Shown: piece after piece, positions 44,422 to 54,432 of the stretch
How positions within the stretch are numbered: position 1 is the stretch's first letter
How the letters are laid out: each line of letters opens with the position of its first letter
Assembly: GCA_015057005.1 (NCBI GenBank)
Contig: SVFF01000003.1
Coordinates: forward strand, 134,972-198,971
Direction: 5' to 3'
Origin: Lachnospiraceae bacterium
Lineage (GTDB): Bacteria > Bacillota > Clostridia > Lachnospirales > Lachnospiraceae
DNA length: 64,000 bases
Translations under genes and position numbers: made by a program
Notes under the pieces: generated by a model
What the model was told of the DNA's origin: nothing
The model's input: only the letters and a program-made list of their open reading frames with translations
Databases searched by the model: none

Positions 44422-45681
44422 ATGACAATCAAAGAAAGATACGCAGCAGCAAAAGAGTTTTATGCAGGCGTAGGCATCGACACTGATGCTGTTATTGCGA
44501 AAATGAAAGAATTACCCGTATCCCTCCATTGCTGGCAGGGCGACGATGTGACCGGCTTCGACCACGACGGCCCTTTGACCGGCGGTATCCAGACTACCGG
44601 TAACTATCCCGGCAAGGCCAGAACTCCCGAAGAGTTAATGGCAGACATGGACAAGACCATGAGCCTGATGCCCGGTAAGAAGAAGCTGAATGTACACGCC
44701 TGCTACGCTATTTTTGAGAACGGTGAGTTTGCAGACCGCGACAAGCTGGAGCCCAAGCATTTTGCTAAGTGGGTAGAGTTCGCAAAAGAGAGAAACATGG
44801 GTATCGATTTCAACCCCACTTTCTTCTCTCATCCTATGGTAAAAGACGGCCTGACTCTGTCCAGCCCTGACGAGGAGACCAGAAACTTCTGGATCGAGCA
44901 CGGTAAGGCTTGTATCCGTATCTCCGAGTATTTTGCAAAAGAGACCGGTATTCCCTGCGTAATGAACATCTGGACCGGTGACGGTTTCAAGGATATCCCT
45001 GCAGACCGTATGGGTCCCAGAGTACGTTATAAAGAGTCCATCGAAGCAATTCTGGCTGAGCCCTTCGACAAGAACCTGGTCAAGCCCTGCGTAGAGTCCA
45101 AGGTTTTCGGTATCGGTGTGGAAGCATACACCACCGGCAGTGCAGAGTTCTCCCTGACCTTTGCAGCTACCCATGAAGGCTGTCTGCCCCTGATGGACAA
45201 TGGTCATTATCATCCTACTGAGGTGGTTTCCGACAAGATTCCTGCTCTGCTGGCATTCTTCCCTGAGATTGCTCTGCACATCACCAGACCCATCCGTTGG
45301 GATAGTGATCATGTAGTGCTGTTCGACGATGAGACCAAAGAGATGGCAAAGGAAATTGTTCGCTGCGAAGCTCTTGACCGTGTATACATGGCTCTTGATT
45401 ACTTTGATGCAAGCATCAACCGTGTATCTGCATGGGCCGTTGGTTTCCGCAGCTGGCAGAAGGCTCTGCTGATGGCTCTGTGCACTCCTAATGCAGAACT
45501 GAAAAAGCTCCAGGATGAGAACCGCATGACTGAGCTGATGGTTCGCCAAGAAGAAGTAAAGATGTATCCTCTGGGCGATGTTTGGGCTCAGTACTGCGAA
45601 GAGTGCGGCGTTCCTCAGGACCGCGATCTGTTTGCAGAAGTTGAGAAGTACGAGAAGGAAGTACTGGCAAACCGCAAATAA
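44422..45681 (+). CDS. rhaA: L-rhamnose isomerase
   Basis: This encodes 419 residues of the expected length. Typical stretches are CWQGDDVTGFDHDGPLTGGI, GNYPGKARTPEELMADMD, HPMVKDGLTLSSPDEETRNF, and metal-site segments such as DNGHYHPTEVVSDKI, HITRPIRWDSDHVV and DYFDASINRVSAWAVG. It turns L-rhamnose into L-rhamnulose. AAAGGAA precedes the ATG. The order rhaB-rhaA with no rhaD nearby makes the class II aldolase at 61.9 kb the likely source of the aldol cleavage step. Confidence 0.97.
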   Translation: MTIKERYAAAKEFYAGVGIDTDAVIAKMKELPVSLHCWQGDDVTGFDHDGPLTGGIQTTGNYPGKARTPEELMADMDKTMSLMPGKKKLNVHACYAIFENGEFADRDKLEPKHFAKWVEFAKERNMGIDFNPTFFSHPMVKDGLTLSSPDEETRNFWIEHGKACIRISEYFAKETGIPCVMNIWTGDGFKDIPADRMGPRVRYKESIEAILAEPFDKNLVKPCVESKVFGIGVEAYTTGSAEFSLTFAATHEGCLPLMDNGHYHPTEVVSDKIPALLAFFPEIALHITRPIRWDSDHVVLFDDETKEMAKEIVRCEALDRVYMALDYFDASINRVSAWAVGFRSWQKALLMALCTPNAELKKLQDENRMTELMVRQEEVKMYPLGDVWAQYCEECGVPQDRDLFAEVEKYEKEVLANRK

Positions 45682-45799
45682 GCTGTAATGTGAAAGTGTA
45701 AAATCTGATAAGATTCCGGAAAGCTCTTTTGGCCCCAGCGTGGTCAGGAAGAGCTTTCTGTGGATTCGGGAGAAAATACTGACGGTGAAGGAGAGCATT

Positions 45800-47287
45800 A
45801 TGAACAGACAGATTTGGAATCCTTATATGCCGGAATATGAGTATGTTCCGGATGGCGAGCCCCATGTGTTCGGTGACCGTGTGTATGTGTACGGAAGTCA
45901 CGACCGTTTTAACGGTCATAGATTTTGCCTGAATGATTACATTTGCTATTCTGCGGATGTGAAGGATCTGACAAACTGGAAATATGAGGGTGTTATCTAC
46001 AAAAAGACCCAGGACATCCGCACCAGGAGCGGTGAATATGAACTGTGGGCACCGGATGTGGTAAAGGGAAAAGACGGAAGATATTATCTTTATTATTGTC
46101 CGGACAGCAGGATACGGTCCATCGGTGTGGCTGTGTGCGATACCCCGGCGGGGAAGTACGAATTTCTGGGAATTGTGAAAGATAAAGAAGGCAGATATGT
46201 CGGCGAACGTGAGGGTGATACTATACAGTTCGATCCGGGGGTGTTCATTGATGAGGACGGAACCATATATCTGTATTCCGGCAACGGTCCCAGAACTGCG
46301 GCGGAGATCGGCAGAGAGCCGAAGGCTTCCGTGGTAATGACCCTGGAGGATGATATGGTCACCATTAAGACAGAACCCAAAAAGCTTTTGCCTATACTGG
46401 GCGAGGCGGAAGGGTCCGGTTACGAGGGACACGAGTTTTTTGAGGCCAGCTCTATCCGTAAGGTGAGCGGAAAGTATTATCTGGTCTATTCTCCCTGCTG
46501 CCTGCACGAGCTTTGTTATGCGGTCAGCGACAGGCCGGATGGCGGCTTCAAATTCGGCGGAGTGATCGTGAGCAACTGTGACCTGTTTCCGGATTCGGAA
46601 CGCAATGTGCCGAAGAACTGGTACGGAAACGACCATGGCGGTATTGAGTGCATTGATGGACAGTGGTATGTTTTTTATCATCGTCAGACCAATAAGCATA
46701 TGTTTTCCAGACAGGCCTGCGCAGAACCCATCACAATTGATCCTGAAGGCAGGATTGTCCAGGCGGAGATGACCTCCCAGGGGTTAAACGGCAAGCCGCT
46801 TGCAGGTAAAGGCTTATATCCCGCTGCAATGGTCTGCAATCTCTACGGAACGGATGAACCGGGAATTGTGGGCGGCCTGGGAAACGGCAAGGAATACCCC
46901 CATCTGACCCAGGATGGCCCCGATTATGATGTGGAGCAGACTTTGGGGAGCGCGACGGAAGTGTGGGTAAAACAGGAGGAAAGTACTGTAAACACCCCCA
47001 GACAGTATATTGCAGACGGTGAGAACGGCACTGTGGCTGTGTTCCGCTATTTTGAAATGCAGGAAGCGGTGACCGGTATTGCTGTAACAGTAAGAGGCAC
47101 AGCCTCCGGTAAGCTGCTCGTCTGTGAGGGGGATGCTGGGGTGAAAATGGGAGAGATCCTGCTGTCTCCTGCACAGGAGTGGAAGTGTTTTGCGGGGGAA
47201 GTGAAGATTGAGCCCGGTGTGCATCAGATTTGTTTCCGCTATGAGGGCGAGGGCAAGTTTGATCTGCTGGAGTTTGAACTGCTGTAA
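45800..47287 (+). CDS. GH43 family glycoside hydrolase
   Basis: This encodes 495 residues. The N-terminal five-bladed propeller begins NPYMPEYEYVPDGEPHVFGD, with ELWAPDVVKGKDGRYYLYY and the catalytic FDPGVFIDEDGTIYLY and HEFFEASSIRK regions of the family. The last ~130 residues are a beta-rich module (CBM6-like, ending in DLLEFELL). There is no signal peptide, so it acts on imported oligosaccharides, probably removing L-arabinofuranose or xylose. AAGGAG is just ahead of the ATG. Its position after rhaA suggests co-use of side-chain sugars of pectic glycans. Confidence 0.88.
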   Translation: MNRQIWNPYMPEYEYVPDGEPHVFGDRVYVYGSHDRFNGHRFCLNDYICYSADVKDLTNWKYEGVIYKKTQDIRTRSGEYELWAPDVVKGKDGRYYLYYCPDSRIRSIGVAVCDTPAGKYEFLGIVKDKEGRYVGEREGDTIQFDPGVFIDEDGTIYLYSGNGPRTAAEIGREPKASVVMTLEDDMVTIKTEPKKLLPILGEAEGSGYEGHEFFEASSIRKVSGKYYLVYSPCCLHELCYAVSDRPDGGFKFGGVIVSNCDLFPDSERNVPKNWYGNDHGGIECIDGQWYVFYHRQTNKHMFSRQACAEPITIDPEGRIVQAEMTSQGLNGKPLAGKGLYPAAMVCNLYGTDEPGIVGGLGNGKEYPHLTQDGPDYDVEQTLGSATEVWVKQEESTVNTPRQYIADGENGTVAVFRYFEMQEAVTGIAVTVRGTASGKLLVCEGDAGVKMGEILLSPAQEWKCFAGEVKIEPGVHQICFRYEGEGKFDLLEFELL

Positions 47288-47332
47288 TCCCTGAAAAGTT
47301 TGCGGCGCAAATTAAGTGTTATAATTATAATG

Positions 47333-47375
47333 AAAGGCCTATGTTCTCGTTTAATAATGCAGAACATAGGCCTTT
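47333..47375. terminator. 15-bp inverted repeat, probable bidirectional terminator
   Basis: A perfect inverted repeat AAAGGCCTATGTTCT/AGAACATAGGCCTTT with a 13-base loop lies between the convergent GH43 and HTH genes and takes in the end of the HTH stop codon. T runs outside the stem are short, so it may stop transcription only partly. Confidence 0.6.
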
Positions 47376-47646
47376 ATGGATTGTTTGAAGCGGTATGGGG
47401 TGAAGTGGCGGGGGGATTGCCGGTATCGGTTGCGGATGCCGGGATAGTGTCAGGGATATATTCTACGATATCTTCGATGCGGCAGTCCAGAATCTCGCAG
47501 AGGTTGTTTATTGTATATAACGTGACGGATTTTCCTTTTTTGATACAGTTGATGGTGTTTGAGTTAACGCCCTTCTTAACTGTCAGATAATACACCGTCA
47601 AATTCTTCTTTTTTAGGGTTTCCCAGAAGGGCGAGTAGGAAATCAT
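47374..47646 (-). CDS. HTH XRE-type regulator
   Basis: This encodes 90 residues. A C1/Cro-type HTH occupies about residues 5-65: LTVYYLTVKKGVNSNTINCIKKGKSVTLYTINNLCEILDCRIEDIVEYI. The remaining 25 residues are Pro/Thr/Ala-rich and probably disordered. It is divergent from the oligopeptide transporter operon, whose upstream region holds a 24-bp palindrome and a promoter, so it may repress that operon. AAAGGAG lies 11 bases before the ATG. Confidence 0.8.
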   Translation of the reverse strand: MISYSPFWETLKKKNLTVYYLTVKKGVNSNTINCIKKGKSVTLYTINNLCEILDCRIEDIVEYIPDTIPASATDTGNPPATSPHTASNNP

Positions 47647-47696
47647 AATGCAAACAACTCCTTTGAGTTAATTCTACATATATGAACAAAAAATGA

Positions 47697-47720
47697 ATAT
47701 AGATAAAAATTTATCTATAT
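47697..47720. promoter_or_regulatory. 24-bp palindrome, probable operator
   Basis: Arms ATATAGATAAA and TTTATCTATAT are exact reverse complements around a 2-base centre AA. The site lies between the divergent HTH gene and the oligopeptide operon promoter, ending 5 bases before its -35 box. Confidence 0.7.
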
Positions 47721-47725
47721 TTAGG

Positions 47726-47754
47726 TTGAAATTTAAAAATGGTTGTGATAAAAT
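47726..47754 (+). promoter_or_regulatory. Promoter of the oligopeptide transporter operon
   Basis: TTGAAA (47726-47731) and TAAAAT (47749-47754) with a 17-base spacer. The untranslated leader of about 125 bases includes the small hairpin AACCG/CGGTT. Confidence 0.75.
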
Positions 47755-47884
47755 ATGTCAATATTTGTGCTTTACAGCGCTAAAATGTAAACGGTGAGGC
47801 GATTATTTGGACGCTGGGGGCATAGTAAAAATGGTTTCAACCGCCGTAGACGGTTAAACATATATTTCAAAGGAGGAGAAAGTT

Positions 47885-50014
47885 ATGAAAAAGAATTTCT
47901 CAAGAATTCTTAGCCTCGTGCTGGTTGCTGTAATGGCACTGTCCATGACCGCATGTGGCAAGAAGAACGAGCTGGCTGCTGAAGCTCTGACCTACGATGT
48001 TGCAAAGCATGATGAAGTATCAGCAGAAGTCTACGAAAACGTACTTGGCGAATTTGCAAGCATTTATGCAGATGCAAAAGAAGCTGATTCCGTTTCCGAA
48101 AAATTTGCCCTGATGGCTGTTGCCGAGGCAAAACTGATGGAGGCAGCTGTTATGCTTCCTACCAATACTCGTGGTGGTTCCTTCGCTATCACCAGAGTAG
48201 CTCCCAGAACAGTAACTTCCACTCTGTGGGGTTCTGACGTAGAGCGTATCCACGATGCACTGGTTGTTACCGAGTTCATCACCGCTGCCGACAGGGACGC
48301 TATGAAGGCAAAGTGGGAAGAGTTAAAGGGTACCGGCGAGTACGAAGCTTGGGCTAAGACTTACCTGGCTGACAATGGTTACACCTTAAAGGATACCTAC
48401 ACCGCACTTTACACCGGTGATCCTGAGACCTTCGACGTTCTGGCTTCTTCCAGAGCAACTGTATCTGACGTTATGGTTCAGTGCTACGACGGTCTGATGG
48501 AGTACGATATGGAGAACAGACACGTTGGTGCTCTTGCAGAAGATTTCGATGTATCTGATGATGGTCTTACCTACACCTTCAAGATCCGTAAGGGTGCTAC
48601 CTGGGTTGACTCTCAGGGCAGCTACATTGCTGACGTGACTGCAGACGACTTCGTTGCAGGTATGCAGCACATGATGGACGCTGTTGCAGGTCTTGAGTAC
48701 CTGGTACAGGGCGTTATCGTAGGCGCTAACGAGTACATCAACGGCGAAATCGGTTTTGATGAGGTTGGTGTTAAGGCTGTTGACGAGTATACCCTTGAGT
48801 ACACTCTGGAAGCTCCCTGCTCTTACTTCACAACCATGCTTGGTTATTCCGTATTTGCTCCTATGAACAGAGCATACTATGAGTCCCAGGGTGGTCAGTT
48901 CGGTGAGGACTTCGATCCCGCAGACGCATCTTACGTATATGGTACTACCAAGGACAACATCGCTTACTGCGGTCCTTACACCATTACCAGCTACACTGCT
49001 GAAAACTCTATCGTATTCGAAGCAAACGAGTCTTACTGGGATGCTGAGAACATCAACATCAAGAAGTACAGCATGCTGTACGACAGCGGTAAGGATGCTG
49101 CTAAGCCTTACAACGACGCTGTTGCAGGTACCATCGATGGCACCGGTTTAAGCAATTCCAATATCGAGACTGCTAAGAAGGATGGTCTGTTTGATACATA
49201 CGCTTATATCAGTGATACCGATGCTACTTCTTACATGGCATTCTACAACCTGAACCGTGCAGCTTATGCAAACGTTAACGATGCAACTGCAGCTGTATCT
49301 ACCAAGACTGTAGAAGAAGCTGAGAGAACCAACGCTGCTCTGATGAACCAGCATTTCCGTACCGCTATCTCCCATGCACTTGACAGAGAAGCTTGGAACG
49401 CAACTGTTCGTGGTGAAGATGTAGCTCTGTACTCCTTAAGAAACTCTTACACCCCCGGTACCTTCGTAACTCTGGACGAGGAAGTTACCATTGATATCAA
49501 CGGTGAAGCAACTCCTTTTGCAGCTGGTACTTACTATGGTGAGATCATGCAGGCACAGCTGACCGCTGACGGTTCCGCTATCAAAGTTTGGGACGACACC
49601 ATCATGAGCGGTGACGGTTTTGATGGTTGGTACAATCCTGAAGCAGCTGCAGCTGAACTGGAACTGGCTATCGCAGAGCTGAAGGAAGAAGGCGTAAAGA
49701 TCAGCGAGAAGAATCCTATCCACTTAGAGCTTCCTTATCCTTCCAACGACGAAGAGTATACTCAGAAGGCTCAGGTTTACAAGACTTCCGTAGAAGAAGC
49801 TCTTGGCAAGAAGGTTATTCTGGATCTGGTTGCTTGTGCAAGCTATGATGAGTGGTACTACACCGGTTACTATACCGAGATGGGTTACGAGTCCAACTAC
49901 GATATCTTCGATCTGTCCGGTTGGGGTCCTGACTATGGTGATCCTCAGACATATCTGGATACCTTCCTGGGTGACTACGCAGGATACATGGCTAAGTGCT
50001 GTGGTATTTTCTAA
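47885..50014 (+). CDS. oppA: Oligopeptide ABC transporter substrate-binding lipoprotein
   Basis: This encodes 709 residues. The signal peptide has a lipobox MTAC at Cys24 (LVAVMALSMTACG), so it is a lipoprotein at the outer face of the membrane. The SBP_bac_5 domain begins near residue 175 (ALYTGDPETFDVLASSRAT) and ends with WGPDYGDPQTYLDTFLGD. Between lipobox and domain lies an additional ~150-residue Ala/Glu-rich helical segment. It binds peptides for import. AAAGGAGG sits ahead of the ATG. Strong codon bias suggests it is the most expressed gene of the operon. A hairpin after the stop may protect this part of the mRNA. Confidence 0.92.
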   Translation: MKKNFSRILSLVLVAVMALSMTACGKKNELAAEALTYDVAKHDEVSAEVYENVLGEFASIYADAKEADSVSEKFALMAVAEAKLMEAAVMLPTNTRGGSFAITRVAPRTVTSTLWGSDVERIHDALVVTEFITAADRDAMKAKWEELKGTGEYEAWAKTYLADNGYTLKDTYTALYTGDPETFDVLASSRATVSDVMVQCYDGLMEYDMENRHVGALAEDFDVSDDGLTYTFKIRKGATWVDSQGSYIADVTADDFVAGMQHMMDAVAGLEYLVQGVIVGANEYINGEIGFDEVGVKAVDEYTLEYTLEAPCSYFTTMLGYSVFAPMNRAYYESQGGQFGEDFDPADASYVYGTTKDNIAYCGPYTITSYTAENSIVFEANESYWDAENINIKKYSMLYDSGKDAAKPYNDAVAGTIDGTGLSNSNIETAKKDGLFDTYAYISDTDATSYMAFYNLNRAAYANVNDATAAVSTKTVEEAERTNAALMNQHFRTAISHALDREAWNATVRGEDVALYSLRNSYTPGTFVTLDEEVTIDINGEATPFAAGTYYGEIMQAQLTADGSAIKVWDDTIMSGDGFDGWYNPEAAAAELELAIAELKEEGVKISEKNPIHLELPYPSNDEEYTQKAQVYKTSVEEALGKKVILDLVACASYDEWYYTGYYTEMGYESNYDIFDLSGWGPDYGDPQTYLDTFLGDYAGYMAKCCGIF

Positions 50015-50044
50015 TAGCATCTTTAGTGAATAAAAAATAATTGC

Positions 50045-50080
50045 CTGTAAGAGAACGGATGCAAGTTCGTTCTCTTACAG
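50045..50080 (+). promoter_or_regulatory. Intercistronic hairpin between oppA and oppB
   Basis: A perfect 13-bp inverted repeat CTGTAAGAGAACG/CGTTCTCTTACAG with a 10-base loop and no T run. It fits an mRNA-stabilising or partly terminating structure that lifts oppA levels over the permeases. Confidence 0.75.
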
Positions 50081-50106
50081 TGCGTTTGGTTAGCGAGAGA
50101 CAAATT

Positions 50107-51678
50107 ATGGCAAAGTACTTAGTAAAGCGTATAGCATTTGGAATTTTTTCGATTGTGGCAGTTGTGGCAATCGTTATGGTCATGATTTATTCCCTGATGA
50201 ATCGTGATCTGGTATTTTCAAAGGATTCCGTTTGGAGTCATCAAAGTAATAATGCAAAAAAAATCTATGAATTTCAGAAATGGGAAGAGTATGGATATTT
50301 AGACTATGTTACCTATACTGATTACATCAATGATTTGGCTGCAGCAGGCGAAATGGACGAAGCAACCAAGGAAGAAGTAATTAAGATCGGGAATACTGTG
50401 TCCAAAGACTCCAAGGCTGTATCAAAGTATGTGAAAGAATTTACCGACTACTACGAATCCAAAGGATACGAGGTAGAGCGTTTTGATGCAATAATGTTGA
50501 AGAAGAAGTATGCTGACGGTGGAAGACCATACCTGATCGCGCATAAGGATACTTCTCTGCCCAAACGTCTGTGGACATATTTCTCCGGACTGTTCAGGGT
50601 GGATGATGTTAATTTTGCAAGTGGTGATGTGGGAGAGAGAGGTATTTCCTTTACCTTGTACGATCCTGTATACGGCGGAGAAAAATTCTCACCTGCTATT
50701 ATCGGTAATGGTACACAGCATAAATATCTGTTGTATTTTGATTCGAAATTTCCATATATTCACCAGAATATTGTTAGCATAAATTTAGGCAAATCCTACT
50801 CTGTAAACAAGGGTATTGATGTATTTGACACAATGACTGCTTCCCAGGGCTCTTATGAGAAGTCTACGGTTACATTCCCCACAGGCCTGGTGGAGGAACG
50901 TGCGGACGATCTGCACACCGCTACCTATCTAAAGGGTTCCCGTGAGGCCAGTGCGGCAAATATGTCCAGATACGTAGATGATTACACCAATGTAACTACT
51001 AAGAAAAATGGACTGTCCAAAATGGGTTACTCCTTTGTGATCGGTATCATTGCCACTGTTGCAGCTTACATGCTGGGTGTGCCTCTCGGCATTTTGATGG
51101 CGAGAAAGAAAGATAAACTGATTGACAAGCTGGGTACCATTTACATTGTATTTATTATTGCGGTACCTTCCCTGGCATATATCTTTATGTTCAAGTCCAT
51201 CGGCGGCAGAGTATTCGGCCTGCCTACCACATTTGACATGGAGAATCCCAGCTCGTTAATGTACATCCTTCCCGTTATTTCCCTGGCATTGCCTTCTGTG
51301 GCAAACCTGATGAAATGGATGCGCCGTTACATGATTGATCAGATGAACTCTGATTACGTTAAGTTTGCCCGCTCCGGCGGTCTGACAGAGAGCGAGATCT
51401 TTACCAAGCACATTATGAAGAATGCTGCGATTCCCATTGTCCACGGTATTCCCGGAAGTGTGCTGGGTGCGTTGACCGGTGCGATCATTACCGAGCGTGT
51501 ATATGTAATCCCCGGTGCTGGTAACCTGCTTACCACTGCGATCAATGCGTATGACAACGGAGCGATTGTGGGTGTAACTCTGTTCTATGCGATATTATCT
51601 GTAGTGTCCATCATTATCGGTGATATCCTGATGTCCATGGTCGACCCCAGAATCTCCTTCTCTTCAAAAGACAGATAG
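50107..51678 (+). CDS. oppB: Oligopeptide ABC transporter permease
   Basis: This encodes 523 residues. TM1 is at residues 8-29. The following extracellular region is unusually long, about 290 residues (WSHQSNNAKKIYEFQKWEEY to YVDDYTNVTTKKNG), rich in charged residues. Five more membrane helices follow, with the EAA-type loop RSGGLTESEIFTKHIMKNAA that contacts the ATPases and the VIPGAGNLL end region. Ordinary OppB proteins are about 300-340 residues. The start ATG at 50107 has GCGAGAG upstream; an in-frame ATG at 50041 lies in the hairpin. Confidence 0.9.
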   Translation: MAKYLVKRIAFGIFSIVAVVAIVMVMIYSLMNRDLVFSKDSVWSHQSNNAKKIYEFQKWEEYGYLDYVTYTDYINDLAAAGEMDEATKEEVIKIGNTVSKDSKAVSKYVKEFTDYYESKGYEVERFDAIMLKKKYADGGRPYLIAHKDTSLPKRLWTYFSGLFRVDDVNFASGDVGERGISFTLYDPVYGGEKFSPAIIGNGTQHKYLLYFDSKFPYIHQNIVSINLGKSYSVNKGIDVFDTMTASQGSYEKSTVTFPTGLVEERADDLHTATYLKGSREASAANMSRYVDDYTNVTTKKNGLSKMGYSFVIGIIATVAAYMLGVPLGILMARKKDKLIDKLGTIYIVFIIAVPSLAYIFMFKSIGGRVFGLPTTFDMENPSSLMYILPVISLALPSVANLMKWMRRYMIDQMNSDYVKFARSGGLTESEIFTKHIMKNAAIPIVHGIPGSVLGALTGAIITERVYVIPGAGNLLTTAINAYDNGAIVGVTLFYAILSVVSIIIGDILMSMVDPRISFSSKDR

Positions 51679-51691
51679 GTAGGTGATATGT

Positions 51692-52660
51692 ATGAATTAT
51701 GATTTGGAAAAATTAGGGCTGACAAAAGAAGAACTGTTTTCCCGTGTGGACAACAATGAGTTGGAGTCCGAGAAGATCACAGCGCCCAAATACTCCTACT
51801 GGCAGTCTGTTTTCAGGGTATTTTTCAGGAAGAGGATTAATATTGTAATTCTTGCAATTTTGGCATTGGTGATTCTGTTTGCGTATATTTATCCTATGAT
51901 CTTTACCTACGACAGATACGGTCAGCTGATGGATGGTGCTGCAAAGCACTTGACACCGGGTGAGGCGTTTAAGTATCACGGATTTAGTATCCGTTGGCTT
52001 TTGGGTTCCGGTGCTGCCGGTGAATCCACTTTTGATGCTGTGTGGTATGGTTCCAGAATTTCCATTACCCTGGCATTTGTATGTGCGGCCATCAATATGA
52101 CAATCGGTGTAGTCCTCGGTGCAGTCTGGGGATTCTCCAAGAAGGTTGATGCGTTCATGACGGTGGTTTACAATATTTTTGCAAATATTCCGTATGTTCT
52201 TTTTATCTCCGTTATGGTTATGCTGTTCAATCCCAGCTTCTGGACTATGGTCCTGGCACTTACTGTGACCGGTTGGCTGGCAATTGCATATTTCATCCGT
52301 ACGCAGGTAGTTATTATCCGTGACAGAGAGTACAACCTGGCTTCTAAATGTCTGGGTACTCCTACCTTTAAGATTGCTATGAAGAATATCCTGCCCTTTA
52401 TGACATCTATTATTGTTACACTGTTGGCTACTGAGATTCCTTCCTATATTTCTTACGAGGTATTCCTTTCTTATATTGGTATGGGTATCTCTGATATGTC
52501 ACTGGGCCGTATGATCTTTGCGGCAGAGAGCGCCATGGTTACGCCCGGCTGGGGATTTGAATTCTGGAGCCCTGTGGCAGTTGCGTCCATTATCACTGTG
52601 GTGTTGTATGTAGTCGGTCAGAACCTGGGTGACGCATCTGACCCCAGAACACATATGTAA
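51692..52660 (+). CDS. oppC: Oligopeptide ABC transporter permease
   Basis: This encodes 322 residues with a cytoplasmic N-terminus of about 30 residues, then six membrane helices and the AKCLGTPTFKIAMKNILPF EAA-type loop. Late conserved parts are FLSYIGMGISDMSLGRMI and the SDPRTHM end. It pairs with OppB to form the channel. AGGTGAT lies just ahead of the ATG at 51692; the alternative GTG at 51683 overlaps that site. It lies 13 bases after oppB and 12 before oppD. Confidence 0.93.
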   Translation: MNYDLEKLGLTKEELFSRVDNNELESEKITAPKYSYWQSVFRVFFRKRINIVILAILALVILFAYIYPMIFTYDRYGQLMDGAAKHLTPGEAFKYHGFSIRWLLGSGAAGESTFDAVWYGSRISITLAFVCAAINMTIGVVLGAVWGFSKKVDAFMTVVYNIFANIPYVLFISVMVMLFNPSFWTMVLALTVTGWLAIAYFIRTQVVIIRDREYNLASKCLGTPTFKIAMKNILPFMTSIIVTLLATEIPSYISYEVFLSYIGMGISDMSLGRMIFAAESAMVTPGWGFEFWSPVAVASIITVVLYVVGQNLGDASDPRTHM

Positions 52661-52672
52661 GAGGAAAACGGA

Positions 52673-54421
52673 ATGCAAGATAAGAAAGTATTATTATCAA
52701 TCAAAGATTTAGAGGTTAAATTCCGTGTGCGCGGAAGAGTGCTTACTGCAATTCGCGGAATTTCCCTCGATATATATGAGAATGAGTCCATCGCAATCGT
52801 AGGTGAGTCCGGTTCCGGTAAGTCTGTATTTACCAAATCCTTTGCAGGTATGCTGGACAGCAATGGCTTTATCAGTAACGGTTACATTTTCTTTGACGAT
52901 GATGAGCTGGCTGATTCTTATGTAAAGCTTACCACTAACGCCAAGAAAATGATCAAGCAGGCTTATGACAGATTGAACGAGGATTCCCGCCTGGAGCTGG
53001 GTGCAGAAACCTGGCGCCAGATCTTGAATCTGGAATCTGAAAAGAAGCACAAAGAGAATCTGACTGATGAGGAAGTAGAAGCTGCTGCTAAGCACAGAAA
53101 GGCTCTTTCTGATTTAAAGACAGATCTGTTCAATGAAAAGACCACTCTCAACAAAAAGAAGGAGAAAGGCCGTATTGAGCAGCTGGAGGAGCGTATCAAG
53201 AGCCTGGAGAAGGAAATTGAAGAGCATGACAAGCAGACGGAGCAGATGGCTAAGGATCGCAAGGCTTCCGTGGCAAACGACGCTGCCTACCAGAAAGAAT
53301 ACGCAGAAAAAATGGCTGCGCTGAAGGCTAAGCATGCAGAGGAGATCAAAGGTGCGATTGCTCCCGAGACTGAGCAGAGAAATGAAATCCTTGCAAAAGA
53401 GGTATATCTTTCTGTAGGAAGATACAAATATTTCAAGCGTATTAAATGCTTCTATAAGCTGCTGGATGCACTGAAGGAAGCTATGAAGCTGGGTGTGGAT
53501 CTGGCAAGTGATTCCCAGAGAAACGCTGTGTTTGACACCGTTACCCTGCGCATGAGATATCTGGATGAAACGGAAGAGCAGCTGCACGGTTATGCTGTGC
53601 TGAATCTGGCAAATGTAAGAGATGCCAACGACTGGGGCCAGATCCGCGGCCGTAAGATTGCGACCGTATTCCAGGATCCTATGACCTCCCTGAATCCGAT
53701 CATCACAATCGGTAAACAGATTACTTCTATTATATTGAAGCATCAGAAATGTTCCGAGGTGGAAGCAAGACGCAGAGCGCTGGAACTGATGCACAAGGTT
53801 GGTATCCCCAATCCTCAGGCTCGTTTTGACGACTATCCCTTCCAGTATTCCGGCGGTATGAGACAGCGTATTGTTATTGCGATTGCTCTGTCCTGTCAGC
53901 CCAAGATTTTGATCTGCGACGAGCCCACTACTGCGCTGGATGTTACGATTCAGGCCCAGATTCTGAAACTGATCAAGGATCTGCAGAAGGAGTTCAACTA
54001 CACAATCGTGTTCATTACACATGACCTTGGTGTGGTTGCCAACGTGGCTGACCGTGTTGCAGTATTGTATGCAGGCCAGATTGTGGAATTGGGAACAGTT
54101 GAAGAGGTCTTCTATGATCCCCGTCATCCCTACACCTGGGCGCTGTTGTCTTCACTGCCTCAGCTGGCACAGAGAAATACGGAGCTTTACTCCATTGCGG
54201 GAACACCTCCTTCTCTTTACAACAATATTGTGGGTGATCCTTTTGCACCCAGAAATCCTTATTGCTTAAAGATTGACACGCTTGTAGAGCCGCCAATGTT
54301 TAAGGTAAGCGAGACCCACTATGCGAAGACATGGCTGTTGGATCCTGATGCTCCCAAGATTGAGAAGCCGGAAGCAATCCAAAATATCCATGAGAAATTA
54401 GTAAATGCATTTAATATATAG
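52673..54421 (+). CDS. oppD: Oligopeptide ABC transporter ATPase with large coiled-coil insert
   Basis: This encodes 582 residues. Walker A is GESGSGKS (44-51), the Q-loop is [11 protein letters not shown] (332-342), the signature is YSGGMRQR, Walker B is [11 protein letters not shown], and the His switch is FITHDL. The region between Walker A and the Q-loop is normally about 50 residues. Here it is about 280 and contains a highly charged, coiled-coil-like stretch (about 130-245, with [16 protein letters not shown]). The insert lies where ABC helical subdomains vary. The C-terminal oligopeptide-type domain (PFAPRNPYC) has a single Cys only. It drives peptide import with OppF. Confidence 0.9.
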   Translation: MQDKKVLLSIKDLEVKFRVRGRVLTAIRGISLDIYENESIAIVGESGSGKSVFTKSFAGMLDSNGFISNGYIFFDDDELADSYVKLTTNAKKMIKQAYDRLNEDSRLELGAETWRQILNLESEKKHKENLTDEEVEAAAKHRKALSDLKTDLFNEKTTLNKKKEKGRIEQLEERIKSLEKEIEEHDKQTEQMAKDRKASVANDAAYQKEYAEKMAALKAKHAEEIKGAIAPETEQRNEILAKEVYLSVGRYKYFKRIKCFYKLLDALKEAMKLGVDLASDSQRNAVFDTVTLRMRYLDETEEQLHGYAVLNLANVRDANDWGQIRGRKIATVFQDPMTSLNPIITIGKQITSIILKHQKCSEVEARRRALELMHKVGIPNPQARFDDYPFQYSGGMRQRIVIAIALSCQPKILICDEPTTALDVTIQAQILKLIKDLQKEFNYTIVFITHDLGVVANVADRVAVLYAGQIVELGTVEEVFYDPRHPYTWALLSSLPQLAQRNTELYSIAGTPPSLYNNIVGDPFAPRNPYCLKIDTLVEPPMFKVSETHYAKTWLLDPDAPKIEKPEAIQNIHEKLVNAFNI

Positions 54422-54432
54422 GAGATATCGTT

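Noticed and set aside
44635-46699. Two long minus-strand frames opposite rhaA and the GH43 gene
   Set aside because: The plus-strand genes are certain and the antisense frames lack start signals and known motifs.
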